A stretch of 29,882 nucleotides of DNA, taken from Lachnospiraceae bacterium UBA7160 (GTDB taxonomy: Bacteria; Bacillota; Clostridia; Lachnospirales; Lachnospiraceae). Positions 1 through 8,211 of the stretch are shown here, in pieces. Location of the stretch: the NCBI GenBank assembly GCA_002491565.1, contig DKWE01000120.1, positions 1 through 29,882 on the forward strand. The letters run 5' to 3'. The notes beneath the pieces were generated by a model. It was given only the letters and a program-made list of their open reading frames with translations. It was not told the DNA's origin and searched no databases. The translations under genes were made by a program, and so were the position numbers. Position 1 is the first letter of the stretch, and every line of letters starts with the position of its first letter.

Positions 1-60
1 TCCATGCAAGCATGGCTACTTGGCTCGTTGCTCGCGGGAATAAAACGAAGGAGTAAAGCA

Positions 61-975
61 ATGCTGAACTATGTTTGCAAGAAAGTGTTAATTGCGCTGG
101 CAACGGTCTTCGTCCTGGCAACTGCCACCTTTTTTCTGGTGAAGCTGATTCCGGGCGACCCGTTTCTGAACGATAAAATTCCAGTGGAAGTCCAGGACAA
201 GCAGCGCGCCTTTTACGGGCTGGACAAGCCGGTTCCACAGCAGTATCTGACCTATATGAACAACCTGCTCCACGGCGAGCTTGGGTATTCGATCAAGAAA
301 ACGGGCCGCACCGTGGTGGACATTATCAAAGAGGCGTTCCCCGTATCTGCGGTGCTTGGCCTTGTCTCGCTGTTTTTTGCAGAGCTGATCGGCCTGACCT
401 TCGGAATCCTCTGCGCACAGTTCCGGGGAAAATGGCCGGACTATCTGCTGATGGTAGTCGCGGTGCTTGGCATTGCCCTGCCGAGCATGGTGCTCGGGCC
501 GATCCTGCGGCTGCTGTTCGGCGTGAAGCTGGGAATTTTGCCAGTGACCGGATGGGGGACTCCGGATAAGATGATTATGCCGGCGCTGGTGCTTGGACTC
601 GGCACAATAGCAGGAAATACAAGAAGCATGCGTGCGAGCATGCTGGCGATCACTACACAGGATTACGTCAAGACGGCGAGGGCGAAAGGTCTGTCTCCGC
701 TCCGCGTAGTGCTGAAGCACCAGTTCAAAAATTCTCTCGTGCCGATTATCCCGAATCTCGGCGTACAGATCGCGAGTGTGATGATGGGCTCCTTTGTCGT
801 GGAGAGTATGTTCCTGATTCCGGGACTTGGCCGGTATTTTGTGGATTCCATTACTAATCTGGACTATCCGCTGATTATGGGGCTGACGGTGTTTTACGGC
901 GTATTTCTTGTGACGATGAATCTGTTGGTGGATGTGCTGTACGGTCTGGTCGACCCGAGAATCCGTGTGAAGTGA
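61..975 (+). CDS. Opp/Dpp-type peptide ABC transporter permease, first subunit
   Basis: A 304-residue inner-membrane permease of the OppB/DppB family, forming half of the channel that takes peptides (or nickel) from a binding protein into the cytoplasm. An N-terminal membrane segment at about residues 7-28 is followed by the family's LIPGDPF motif. The usual EAA-type coupling loop (MLAITTQDYVKTARAKGLS), which docks on the ATPases, lies at about 195-213, and the protein ends in the typical DPRIRVK tail. The start at 61 is chosen because AAGGAG lies just upstream; an in-frame ATG at 4 has no such site. The next permease follows within about 30 bases. The binding-protein gene is not in the window and is presumably upstream. 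Substrate class is inferred from family only. Confidence 0.93.
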   Translation: MLNYVCKKVLIALATVFVLATATFFLVKLIPGDPFLNDKIPVEVQDKQRAFYGLDKPVPQQYLTYMNNLLHGELGYSIKKTGRTVVDIIKEAFPVSAVLGLVSLFFAELIGLTFGILCAQFRGKWPDYLLMVVAVLGIALPSMVLGPILRLLFGVKLGILPVTGWGTPDKMIMPALVLGLGTIAGNTRSMRASMLAITTQDYVKTARAKGLSPLRVVLKHQFKNSLVPIIPNLGVQIASVMMGSFVVESMFLIPGLGRYFVDSITNLDYPLIMGLTVFYGVFLVTMNLLVDVLYGLVDPRIRVK

Positions 976-1003
976 GGTGGCAGTGATGGAGGAGATGAAA
1001 ACA

Positions 1004-1921
1004 ATGACATTTGACGAGTGCGCGTTTGATCCGCTTCCGGAGGGCAGCCTGGACCAGGATCAGATTGCGAGAAAGAAGACCACCTACCTCAAGGATGTAT
1101 GGCGGAACTTCAAAAAAAATAAGCCAGCGGTGATCAGTCTTGCGGTGATGGCGGTTGTGCTGTTTTTTGTCCTGTTTGGGCCGATGATGAACCGCTTTGA
1201 CTATGCCTCGAATGACTATAACAGTGTCAATCTGCCGCCCAATGCAGTCCATTGGTTCGGCACGGACAATCTCGGCCGTGACCTGTGGACCCGCGTCTGG
1301 GAGGGCGGCCGTGTCTCTTTGCTGATTGCAGTACTGGCGACGTTAATCCCGGAGGCGATCGGGATGGCAGTCGGCGGGATTTCCGGGTATATCGGAGGCA
1401 AGGTGGATCTGGTCATTATGCGTACCATTGATGTGCTGATGGGCATTCCGAGCCTGATTTATATGATTCTGCTGATGGTTGTGCTTGGAAGCGGCAATAT
1501 TATGACCCTGGTGATTGCGATAAGTATTACTGGCTGGATGGGTTCGGCGAGAAGCACGCGAGGACTGGTGCTGCAGCTGAAGACCCGGGAGTTTGTGGTT
1601 GCCTCTGAGACGCTAGGCGCATCCTCTGCCTGGATTATCGCGAAGCGGCTGATTCCGAATACAATGGGGATCCGGGTCGTAGGTATTACGATGTCGATCC
1701 CGAGCGTGATCTTTTATGAGGCATTTTTGAGCTATATCGGGCTGGGCGTAACGCCTCCGGCTCCGAGCTGGGGACAGCTGATCAAGGCAGCCGGAGAGGT
1801 GTTCCGCTACTATCCGTACCAGTTTATCATCCCGTGCCTGTGCGTCAGTGTCACGATGCTCTGCTTTAATCTGATCGGCGACGGCCTGCGGGATGCGCTG
1901 GATCCCAAGCTTCGTTCCTGA
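1004..1921 (+). CDS. Opp/Dpp-type peptide ABC transporter permease, second subunit
   Basis: A 305-residue OppC/DppC-family permease, partner of the preceding gene. It has the soluble N-terminal arm ending near KNKPAVISLAVMAVV, the conserved HWFGTDNLGRDLWTRVWEGGR signature, the EAA loop (TREFVVASETLGASS) and the family ending GDGLRDALDPKLR. The start is uncertain. ATG at 1004 has the best ribosome site (GGAGGAG, 9 bases away). In-frame starts at 986 (ATG) and 977 (GTG) would add 6 or 9 residues, and the weaker GAGGTGG precedes 986. It is surely cotranscribed with both neighbours; the ATPase gene follows after 34 bases. Confidence 0.92.
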   Translation: MTFDECAFDPLPEGSLDQDQIARKKTTYLKDVWRNFKKNKPAVISLAVMAVVLFFVLFGPMMNRFDYASNDYNSVNLPPNAVHWFGTDNLGRDLWTRVWEGGRVSLLIAVLATLIPEAIGMAVGGISGYIGGKVDLVIMRTIDVLMGIPSLIYMILLMVVLGSGNIMTLVIAISITGWMGSARSTRGLVLQLKTREFVVASETLGASSAWIIAKRLIPNTMGIRVVGITMSIPSVIFYEAFLSYIGLGVTPPAPSWGQLIKAAGEVFRYYPYQFIIPCLCVSVTMLCFNLIGDGLRDALDPKLRS

Positions 1922-1955
1922 ACCAATTACTCATCGGAAAAGAGGAGAAACACGT

Positions 1956-2990
1956 ATGGAAAACAAGAAAATTTTGGAAGTCCGGGATCTGGTGGTGTCC
2001 TTTGATACGTTCCAGGGAAGCGTGCAGGCAGTGCGGGGCGTCTCCTGGTATCTGAACAGAAAAGAAACAATCGCGATTGTCGGAGAGTCAGGCTGCGGGA
2101 AAACGGTGACGATACAGACGGTGGTCGGCCTGAATCCGAAAAAGAACGGCAGTGTAAAGGGCGGAGAGGTACTGTTTGAGGGAAAAAATCTGCTTGACCT
2201 GACGCCAAAGCAGATGCGCAAGGTGCAGGGAAACCAGCTCTCGATCATTTTTCAGGATCCTTTTACCTATCTGAATCCGACGATGACAGTAGGAGAGCAG
2301 ATTATGGAGCCGTATCTTCAGCACCACGCGGTATCCAGGGAGGAGGCAAGGCAGAAGGCGATCGAGATCCTGAAGCTGATTTCACTTCCATCGCCGGAGG
2401 AAAATATGAAGCGGTATCCGCATCAGCTTTCCGGAGGAATGCGGCAGCGTATCATGATCGCGATGGCGCTGATCTGCAGTCCCAGGATTGTATTTGCAGA
2501 TGAGCCGACGACGGCGCTGGATGTGACGATCCAGGCGCAGATTATTGAGCTGATGAACAGTCTGAAGGAGAAGATCGATACGTCGATTGTGCTGATTACG
2601 CATGATATGGGCGTGGTGGCGAATATGGCGGACCGGATTTACGTCATGTATGCAGGGCAGATCGTGGAGCACGGGGACAGCGATACAGTATTCCATCGCC
2701 CAAAGCACCCGTACACCTGGGGGCTGCTGAACAGTGTGCCGAGGCTGGACAAGAAGGTGGCCGACGATCTGTATTCCATTCCGGGCACGCCGCCGGATCT
2801 GATTGAGCCGCCAAAGGGCTGTGCGTTTGCCGCGCGCTGTCCGTATGCGATGAATATCTGCCGGACGAGCCAGCCGCCGAGGATCGAGTTTGAGGAGAAG
2901 GAGCACTATGCTTCCTGCTGGCTGAATCATCCGGAATGTATCAGGCGGAGAGGACCGGTTAGAAGGGAGGGAGCTTCCGATGGAAAATAA
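1956..2990 (+). CDS. Peptide ABC transporter ATPase (OppD/DppD type)
   Basis: A 344-residue cytoplasmic ATPase that powers the two permeases. Walker A GESGCGKT is at about residues 43-50, the ABC signature LSGGMRQR at about 158-165, Walker B with catalytic Glu (FADEPTTALD) near 180-188 and the switch His in THDMG. The C-terminal oligopeptide-transporter domain holds four cysteines (C289, C295, C302, C321) in the pattern seen in DppD/OppD proteins, where some members bind an iron-sulfur cluster; cluster binding here is inference. The start at 1956 is preceded by AGAGGAG; an earlier in-frame start at 1893 lies inside the permease gene and is rejected. The stop overlaps the next gene by 11 bases, suggesting translational coupling. 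Confidence 0.95.
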   Translation: MENKKILEVRDLVVSFDTFQGSVQAVRGVSWYLNRKETIAIVGESGCGKTVTIQTVVGLNPKKNGSVKGGEVLFEGKNLLDLTPKQMRKVQGNQLSIIFQDPFTYLNPTMTVGEQIMEPYLQHHAVSREEARQKAIEILKLISLPSPEENMKRYPHQLSGGMRQRIMIAMALICSPRIVFADEPTTALDVTIQAQIIELMNSLKEKIDTSIVLITHDMGVVANMADRIYVMYAGQIVEHGDSDTVFHRPKHPYTWGLLNSVPRLDKKVADDLYSIPGTPPDLIEPPKGCAFAARCPYAMNICRTSQPPRIEFEEKEHYASCWLNHPECIRRRGPVRREGASDGK

Positions 2991-3948
2991 CAGGACGCCA
3001 ATTCTGGAGCTTAAGGATGTAAAGACGTATTTCCGCGTTCCCAGGGGAGTGCTGAAGGCGGTGAACGGTGTGAGCCTGACCATCTATAAGGGAGAAACCG
3101 TCGGCCTGGTCGGGGAATCCGGCTGCGGAAAGAGCACGCTGGGAAAGACGATCATGAGGCTGTACCGGCCAGATGAGGGGCAGGTGTTGTTTGAGGGAAA
3201 GGACATCTGGAGCTACCGGAAAAAGGAAAAGAAGGAGTACACGAAGAATGTGCAGATGATTTTCCAGGACCCGTATGCGTGCCTGGATCCCCTGAGCGTG
3301 GTCAGTGATATTGTGGCGGAGGGGATGAAGATCCATAAGATGTACAGCAAAGCAGAGCTGGAGAACCGTGTGCTGGAGCTCCTTGGCATGGTAGGGCTGA
3401 ACCGGGATCATGCCAGCCGCTTTCCGCATGAATTTTCCGGCGGACAGAGGCAGAGGATCGGGATTGCAAGAGCCTTGTCGCTGGAGCCGAAGCTGATCGT
3501 CTGCGACGAACCGATTTCTGCGCTGGACGTGTCGATCCAGGCACAGGTGGTGAACCTGCTGAAACGGCTGCAGAAGGAGATGGGGCTTTCCTATCTGTTT
3601 GTCACGCATGATCTGTCCATGGTGCGCCAGATTTCGAACCGGATTGCGGTGATGTATCTCGGCTCTCTTGTGGAGATTGCGGACAGTGAGGATATTTATA
3701 GTAAGAATTACCATCCGTATACGAGAGCGCTGCTGTCGGCGATTCCGATTGCCGATCCTGCGGTGGAGCGGGAGCGCAAACGCATTCTTCTGCAGGGAGA
3801 TGTCCCAAGCCCGGTCAATCTTCCGGAGGGCTGCAATTTCTGCAACCGCTGTCCGTATGCGGGCGAGGAGTGCCGGAAGAAAAAACCGGAGCTCCGCCAG
3901 ATGGAGCCGGGACATCTCGTGGCGTGCCACAGGGCCGGGAAGATCTGA
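2980..3948 (+). CDS. Peptide ABC transporter ATPase (OppF/DppF type)
   Basis: A 322-residue ATPase, second half of the ATPase pair. Walker A GESGCGKST is at about residues 45-53, signature FSGGQRQR near 153-160, Walker B VCDEPISALDVS and switch THDLS follow. Like the preceding ATPase it has a Cys-rich tail, here five cysteines (C285, C288, C291, C298, C316) in the context GCNFCNRCPYAGEEC. The start at 2980 overlaps the preceding stop and has GGAGGGAG upstream. This is the last gene of the importer operon; the next gene converges on it from the minus strand. I see no convincing terminator between them. Confidence 0.95.
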   Translation: MENNRTPILELKDVKTYFRVPRGVLKAVNGVSLTIYKGETVGLVGESGCGKSTLGKTIMRLYRPDEGQVLFEGKDIWSYRKKEKKEYTKNVQMIFQDPYACLDPLSVVSDIVAEGMKIHKMYSKAELENRVLELLGMVGLNRDHASRFPHEFSGGQRQRIGIARALSLEPKLIVCDEPISALDVSIQAQVVNLLKRLQKEMGLSYLFVTHDLSMVRQISNRIAVMYLGSLVEIADSEDIYSKNYHPYTRALLSAIPIADPAVERERKRILLQGDVPSPVNLPEGCNFCNRCPYAGEECRKKKPELRQMEPGHLVACHRAGKI

Positions 3949-4181
3949 GAAACGGATGGAGGTCTGATTCGAGGAAGGAGTAGCCGTGCTGCCAGCTGTT
4001 CGGCATTGTGCTGACAACACAGAAAAGCCAGAGAAAACGGCGTCCTGGACTGCCGCGTTGACAGGACGTCGTTCGGGGGAAGGATACTGCGCTGGGAAAA
4101 GCCCGGCGCTTGTTCAGAAGCAGCTGCCTGTGAGGGTACGGAACAGATACAGATCCAGGGCGGAGGCAGCACCGGAAAGCG
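3949..4181. other. Convergent intergenic region
   Basis: These 233 bases separate the importer operon from the convergent PucR gene. There is a short imperfect hairpin (CGTCCTG at about 4042 with CAGGACG at about 4063) but no T-run, so I do not call a terminator. A plus-strand open frame running through here to 4567 lacks a ribosome site and is antisense to the PucR gene. I see no gene here. Confidence 0.4.
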
Positions 4182-5420
4182 TTATGTCTCCAGGAAAAAC
4201 CGGTGAATCCGAATGGATACCTGGAGCTGGAACAGAAGCTCCGCATCCTCCAGGGAGGCGCCGAGCAGCTTTTCGATTTTGTCGAGCCGTCCGAGCAGGG
4301 TGTTGCGGTGGAGGAACAGAGTCTTCGCTGTCTGTACCTTATTATATTTGCAGGCCAGATAGGTGCACAGGGTCTCAAACAGCTGGCTGTCATTTTCCCG
4401 GTCATAAGCGAGAATGGGATCGAGAAAACGGGCAGCATATTCCCTTGCAGCTGATGCATGGGGGATTTCGAACAGCAGCTCGTAAAAGCCGAGATCGGTG
4501 TGAGAGATCAGGTGCTTTCCCTGCCCGGCCAGGTTGCTGGCGAGAAGGCATCGCTGCGCCAGAATGAAGGATTCTTGGATGCCGCTTAGCTGGGAGCGGC
4601 GTCTGCCCTTTCCAACGCAGAAGCGGGTGCCTGGGTACTGGGACTCCAGCCGGGTGCAGGCGGAGACGAGAAACTGGCTGACCGCTTCCTCCTGACGGTC
4701 GGTATTGGCAGGGAAGACGAAGATATTGGACTGATTTCTTGCGATATGCCAGCCATGGTCCGTCTCCTTTCTGGTCATATACTCCAGCTTGGTGGCAAGC
4801 ATCCGGTAAAATTCGGACCGTGTTTGCATAAATGAGGCGCCGTGGGCAGTCTCAAGATTCTGGAAATATTCATCGGTATTCATCATCTGCAGGATATAGA
4901 CACAGTAGGTATAGTTGGGCAGATAGCCCAGAAGCAGCGCCTTATTCAGCGTGGAGAGCTGGCTGGTATCTGCCTGGTCAAAGAGCAGGGAATACCAGAA
5001 GATGTTGGCGGCGGCCTGCTTCTTGTCCCGCTCCTGAATCAGTCCGATGATATCTTTTGTGATTGAGTTGACATAGGCAAGGCTTGTGTGAGAAAATACG
5101 GGGATGGCGAGTTCATCGGCGAGGCGGGCCAGTTCGTCATCCAGATTTTCCTCCAGGATATAGTGACGCCCCACAAGGAAAAGGATTCCGGACGCGTCGT
5201 TTTCAGCGGCCTCACGGACGAGCTGCTGCAGCTCCACCTTTTCTACGATGGCGTTTGCTCCATAATAGATGAGAAATTCTCCTCCGCTGACCCATTCATC
5301 GATGGGCGGGCAGAGGATCACATAGGGCCAGGTGACGGCCCGGGACAGTCCCTGTGCCCCTCCGATCAGCTTCATATGAGAGAGGGAGGGGAGGGAGAGC
5401 AGATCATTGGTTGTAGTCAT
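4182..5420 (-). CDS. PucR-family transcriptional regulator
   Basis: A 412-residue cytoplasmic DNA-binding regulator. Residues 1 to about 130 fit the PucR sensor-like domain (start TTTNDLLSLPSLSHMKLIGG, with PPIDEWVSGGEFLIYYGA). The middle third fits the CdaR/GGDEF-like linker domain. The C-terminus is the PucR-type helix-turn-helix: YNKVQTAKTLFLHRNTLLGR followed by LDKIEKLLGASLED. PucR proteins usually control purine, amino-acid or other nitrogen-compound catabolism, often activating a divergent operon. The start at 5420 has AAGGAG eight bases upstream; the longer frame to 5609 runs through the promoter region and has no ribosome site. It is divergent from the amidohydrolase-TldD-TldE genes, its likely target. 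The inducer is unknown. Confidence 0.9.
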   Translation of the reverse strand: MTTTNDLLSLPSLSHMKLIGGAQGLSRAVTWPYVILCPPIDEWVSGGEFLIYYGANAIVEKVELQQLVREAAENDASGILFLVGRHYILEENLDDELARLADELAIPVFSHTSLAYVNSITKDIIGLIQERDKKQAAANIFWYSLLFDQADTSQLSTLNKALLLGYLPNYTYCVYILQMMNTDEYFQNLETAHGASFMQTRSEFYRMLATKLEYMTRKETDHGWHIARNQSNIFVFPANTDRQEEAVSQFLVSACTRLESQYPGTRFCVGKGRRRSQLSGIQESFILAQRCLLASNLAGQGKHLISHTDLGFYELLFEIPHASAAREYAARFLDPILAYDRENDSQLFETLCTYLACKYNKVQTAKTLFLHRNTLLGRLDKIEKLLGASLEDAELLFQLQVSIRIHRFFLET

Positions 5421-5510
5421 TGGATATCTCCTTTGCGGGACCAGTGTCAGGCAGTGAACCACGACGTGAATACCGGCCTTTGCTCTAGTCCTGGTATCGA
5501 CACATTGGGC

Positions 5511-5539
5511 TTGAAACAATAACAAGTTTAGGACATTTT
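5511..5539 (+). promoter_or_regulatory. Candidate promoter for the amidohydrolase-TldD-TldE genes
   Basis: TTGAAA (5511-5516), a 17-base spacer and CATTTT (5534-5539). The -10 is poor, as expected for an activator-dependent promoter. Just upstream is an imperfect palindrome (ATACCGG at 5470 and CCTGGTAT ending at 5497) at a position where a PucR-type activator could bind. Operator function is inference. Confidence 0.35.
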
Positions 5540-5553
5540 GATAGAAAACGCAA
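5525..5553 (-). promoter_or_regulatory. Promoter for the PucR gene
   Basis: On the minus strand a TTGCGT -35 (5548-5553) and a TAAACT -10 (5525-5530) are separated by 17 bases. Transcription would begin near 5518 and give a leader of about 100 bases. The -10 lies inside the spacer of the opposing amidohydrolase promoter, so the two polymerases would exclude one another. Assigned by eye. Confidence 0.5.
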
Positions 5554-5575
5554 GCAGTATGAGAGGAGAACTGGC

Positions 5576-6823
5576 ATGAAAATACTGTATGGCAGAGTAA
5601 TTGACGCAATTTCGGAGGAGGCGCTCGAAAACGGCATGGTGGTCGTGGAGGGAGAGCGGCTTGTCTATGTGGGAGAGCGGGGAGGCTTTACGCCTGACGC
5701 TGCGGAGAAAGCGGAGATCTATGAGGTGGAGGATGGCACGATCATGCCGGGCTTTATCGATGCGCATATCCATCTGTCAGGGACGGAGAGCATACACAGA
5801 AGCGGGGAATCTCCCTATGACCTGCTGCTGACTTCCGTGCGGGACCTGCGGGATCTGGTGGATGCCGGAGTGACCGGGGTGCGCGATATGAGCGCGTTCG
5901 GCAGTGCACTGAAACGGGCGGTGGAGGCAGGAAATATCGTAGGGCCAAGGATCATGCCCGGCGGCCGTGTGATGAGTATTTCCTCCGGACACTGCGATTT
6001 TGATCCGCTGCTTGAGCGGGAAGAGGTGAACCGCCGGGATCTGACGGGCTGTCTGGTGGACGGGCCAGAGGAATGCTACCGGATGACGCGGCAGCAGTTC
6101 CGGGAGGGAGCCCAGTTTATCAAGATCTGTGCGACCGGGGGCGTTTCGTCCGCCATTGATGATTACAATGATGTGGAGTTTTCTCCGGAGGAGATCCGGG
6201 TGATTGTAGAGGAGGCAGCGCGGCACAATACGTACGTGACGGCGCACTGCACCGGAACCAGAGGAACGAAGGAAGCGATCAAGAATGGGGTGCGCTGTAT
6301 CGAGCACGGCGTTTTGCTGGATGAGGAGTGCGTGAAGCTGATGGCGGAAAAGGAGATTCCGCTGGTCACTACCTTATCGGTTTCGCTTGGGCTTGCCGAT
6401 ATGAAGGGACTTCCGGAGCATATGATGAGAAAGGCCGCGAAGCTGGGGGATGCGTCGAAGCATTCCTTTGAGCTGGCGCACCAGTATGGGATCCGGGTGG
6501 CACTTGGGACAGATTATTCCAATTCGCCCAATACACCTTTCCGGGAGATCGGAAAGGAGTTCTACAGCCTGACCCGCTGCGGCTACAGCAACATGGAGGC
6601 GATCAAGGCGGGAACCATCCACGGAGCCTGTCTGATGAAGTCGGATACGCAGTTTGGAAGCCTGACAGCCGGAAAGCTGGCGGATCTGGTGGTGGTGAAG
6701 GGGAATCCCCTTGAGGATATCCGGCTTTTGGCGGACGCGGACAAGATCAGTCTGGTCATGATCGGCGGAAGCATCAAAAAGAATCTGGCAGGAGGACAAA
6801 ACGGTGGAGGGTGCGCAGAATGA
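5576..6823 (+). CDS. Metal-dependent amidohydrolase, imidazolonepropionase/prolidase-like
   Basis: A 415-residue cytoplasmic enzyme of the amidohydrolase superfamily. Ligands are visible: H64 and H66 in DAHIHL, K183 in FIKICATGG, H224 in TAHCTG, H244 in EHG and D313 in LGTDYS. The C-terminus shows the usual GSLTAGKLADLVVVKGNPLEDI strand. This subgroup includes Xaa-Pro and other Xaa-dipeptidases and related amide hydrolases, which suits its position between a peptide importer and TldD/TldE, but the substrate cannot be read from sequence. GAGAGGAG precedes the ATG. The stop overlaps the TldD start as ATGA, so the two are translationally coupled. Confidence 0.9.
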   Translation: MKILYGRVIDAISEEALENGMVVVEGERLVYVGERGGFTPDAAEKAEIYEVEDGTIMPGFIDAHIHLSGTESIHRSGESPYDLLLTSVRDLRDLVDAGVTGVRDMSAFGSALKRAVEAGNIVGPRIMPGGRVMSISSGHCDFDPLLEREEVNRRDLTGCLVDGPEECYRMTRQQFREGAQFIKICATGGVSSAIDDYNDVEFSPEEIRVIVEEAARHNTYVTAHCTGTRGTKEAIKNGVRCIEHGVLLDEECVKLMAEKEIPLVTTLSVSLGLADMKGLPEHMMRKAAKLGDASKHSFELAHQYGIRVALGTDYSNSPNTPFREIGKEFYSLTRCGYSNMEAIKAGTIHGACLMKSDTQFGSLTAGKLADLVVVKGNPLEDIRLLADADKISLVMIGGSIKKNLAGGQNGGGCAE

Positions 6824-8196
6824 TACAAAGGGAAGAAATACAGCGCGTGCTGGAATATGCAAGGGCGAAGGGAATCGAGTTTGCCGAGGTATTTCTGGAG
6901 GACCGCGAGGAGACGAATATTCCCTGTGCGGCCCGTGTGGTGCAGGGGGTAAAGAGCCTTCGGATCTATGGCGCCGGCCTGTATCTCATCCAGGGCCTGC
7001 AGAATGTGTATCTATATACGAATCAGGTGACGGAGGCGGCGCTCTTTGCTCTGGTGGAAAAGGGAGCCGGGATGCTGGAGGCAAAGAAGCGGGCCGTGCA
7101 GGACGGCATCGTACTGAAAGAGCAGATCCGGCACAATCCGAACCCGGTGATCACCTATCCCTCTGAGGTAGAGAATCAGAGAAAAATCCGCGTGCTGCAG
7201 CAGGCGGATCTGGCGGCGCGGAGCACAGACGTATCGGTGCGGTCGCTGAATCTGAACTATTTTGATACAGACCAGAGGGTATGGATTGCCAACACAGAGG
7301 GGCTGTTTGCAGCAGACCGGAGAGTGACCTCCCGGCTTCGCCTGCAGGCGGTGGTCGCGGATGGAGAGGACGCATACGGAAGCTGGGACGATTATACGAA
7401 GGCGCAGGGGTTCGAAGCCTTTGAACAGGAGGAGAGCTATACGGAGGCAGTACGGGATATGATTCTTCGCATGGACCGGATCCGGACGGCAGACACGATC
7501 CGCCCTTGCACCGTTCCTGTGGTACTTGCCGCGGGAGGCTGCGGAACGCTGTGGCATGAAAGCTGCGGCCATTCTCTTGAGGCGATTGCCATTGCCCACA
7601 GAGGAAGCGCGTTTGTGGGCAAGCTCGGGGAAAAGGTGGCGAGCAGCAAGGTCACGCTGGTCGATGACGGAACGATCCCGGGACAGTACGGATCTGCGGC
7701 GATTGACGATGAGGGACATCCCACGCAGCGCAATGTCCTGATCGAAAACGGGGTGCTGAAGTCTTACATGTGCGACCGGTATTACGGAAAGCTTCTGGGT
7801 ATGGAGAGCACGGGAAACGGAAGAAGACAGAACTATACATACGCGCCGGTTCCGCGGATGACGAACACCTGTCTGGCAGAGGGAACCGATGAGGAAGAGG
7901 AAATCCTCGGCTCTGTGGAGGATGGCCTGTATGTGGAGAGCATTGGCGGCGGCTTCGGGGGCATGCAGTTTTCTCTTGAAGTGAAGGAAGGATTCTGGAT
8001 TAAGCATGGGAAGCTGGACCGGCAGGTGAAAAACATCATGCTGACGGGAAATGGAATCGATATTATCAAACGGATTGACCGGGTAGGGCGGAAGATGAAA
8101 TATGAGAGGGGCGGTTTCTGCGGAGCCTCCTCCGGCCTTGTGCCGACGACGACGCCTCAGCCCATGGTCCGGATTTCTCATATGGCGATTGGGTAG
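6820..8196 (+). CDS. tldD: TldD-family metalloprotease subunit
   Basis: A 458-residue protein of the TldD/PmbA family. In characterised systems TldD and TldE form a heterodimeric zinc protease that threads and cuts unfolded peptides, including antibiotic precursors. The zinc motif HExxxH is present as HESCGH (H246, E247, H250). A C-terminal Cys in GGFCGASSG (C434) matches the third metal ligand of E. coli TldD, so this is the catalytic subunit. The start at 6820 is chosen over GTG 6811 because GGAGG lies 9 bases upstream and it gives an ATGA overlap with the amidohydrolase. The TldE-type partner follows after 15 bases. Confidence 0.93.
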   Translation: MIQREEIQRVLEYARAKGIEFAEVFLEDREETNIPCAARVVQGVKSLRIYGAGLYLIQGLQNVYLYTNQVTEAALFALVEKGAGMLEAKKRAVQDGIVLKEQIRHNPNPVITYPSEVENQRKIRVLQQADLAARSTDVSVRSLNLNYFDTDQRVWIANTEGLFAADRRVTSRLRLQAVVADGEDAYGSWDDYTKAQGFEAFEQEESYTEAVRDMILRMDRIRTADTIRPCTVPVVLAAGGCGTLWHESCGHSLEAIAIAHRGSAFVGKLGEKVASSKVTLVDDGTIPGQYGSAAIDDEGHPTQRNVLIENGVLKSYMCDRYYGKLLGMESTGNGRRQNYTYAPVPRMTNTCLAEGTDEEEEILGSVEDGLYVESIGGGFGGMQFSLEVKEGFWIKHGKLDRQVKNIMLTGNGIDIIKRIDRVGRKMKYERGGFCGASSGLVPTTTPQPMVRISHMAIG

Positions 8197-8211
8197 AAAG
8201 GAGCAGGCAGA

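Noticed and set aside
2..15. A hairpin CCATGC-AA-GCATGG at the left edge
   Set aside because: Short and without a T-run; the window edge hides its context.
3986..4567. A 193-codon plus-strand open frame
   Set aside because: It lies largely antisense to the PucR-family gene, has no ribosome site of note and its translation has no recognisable domain.
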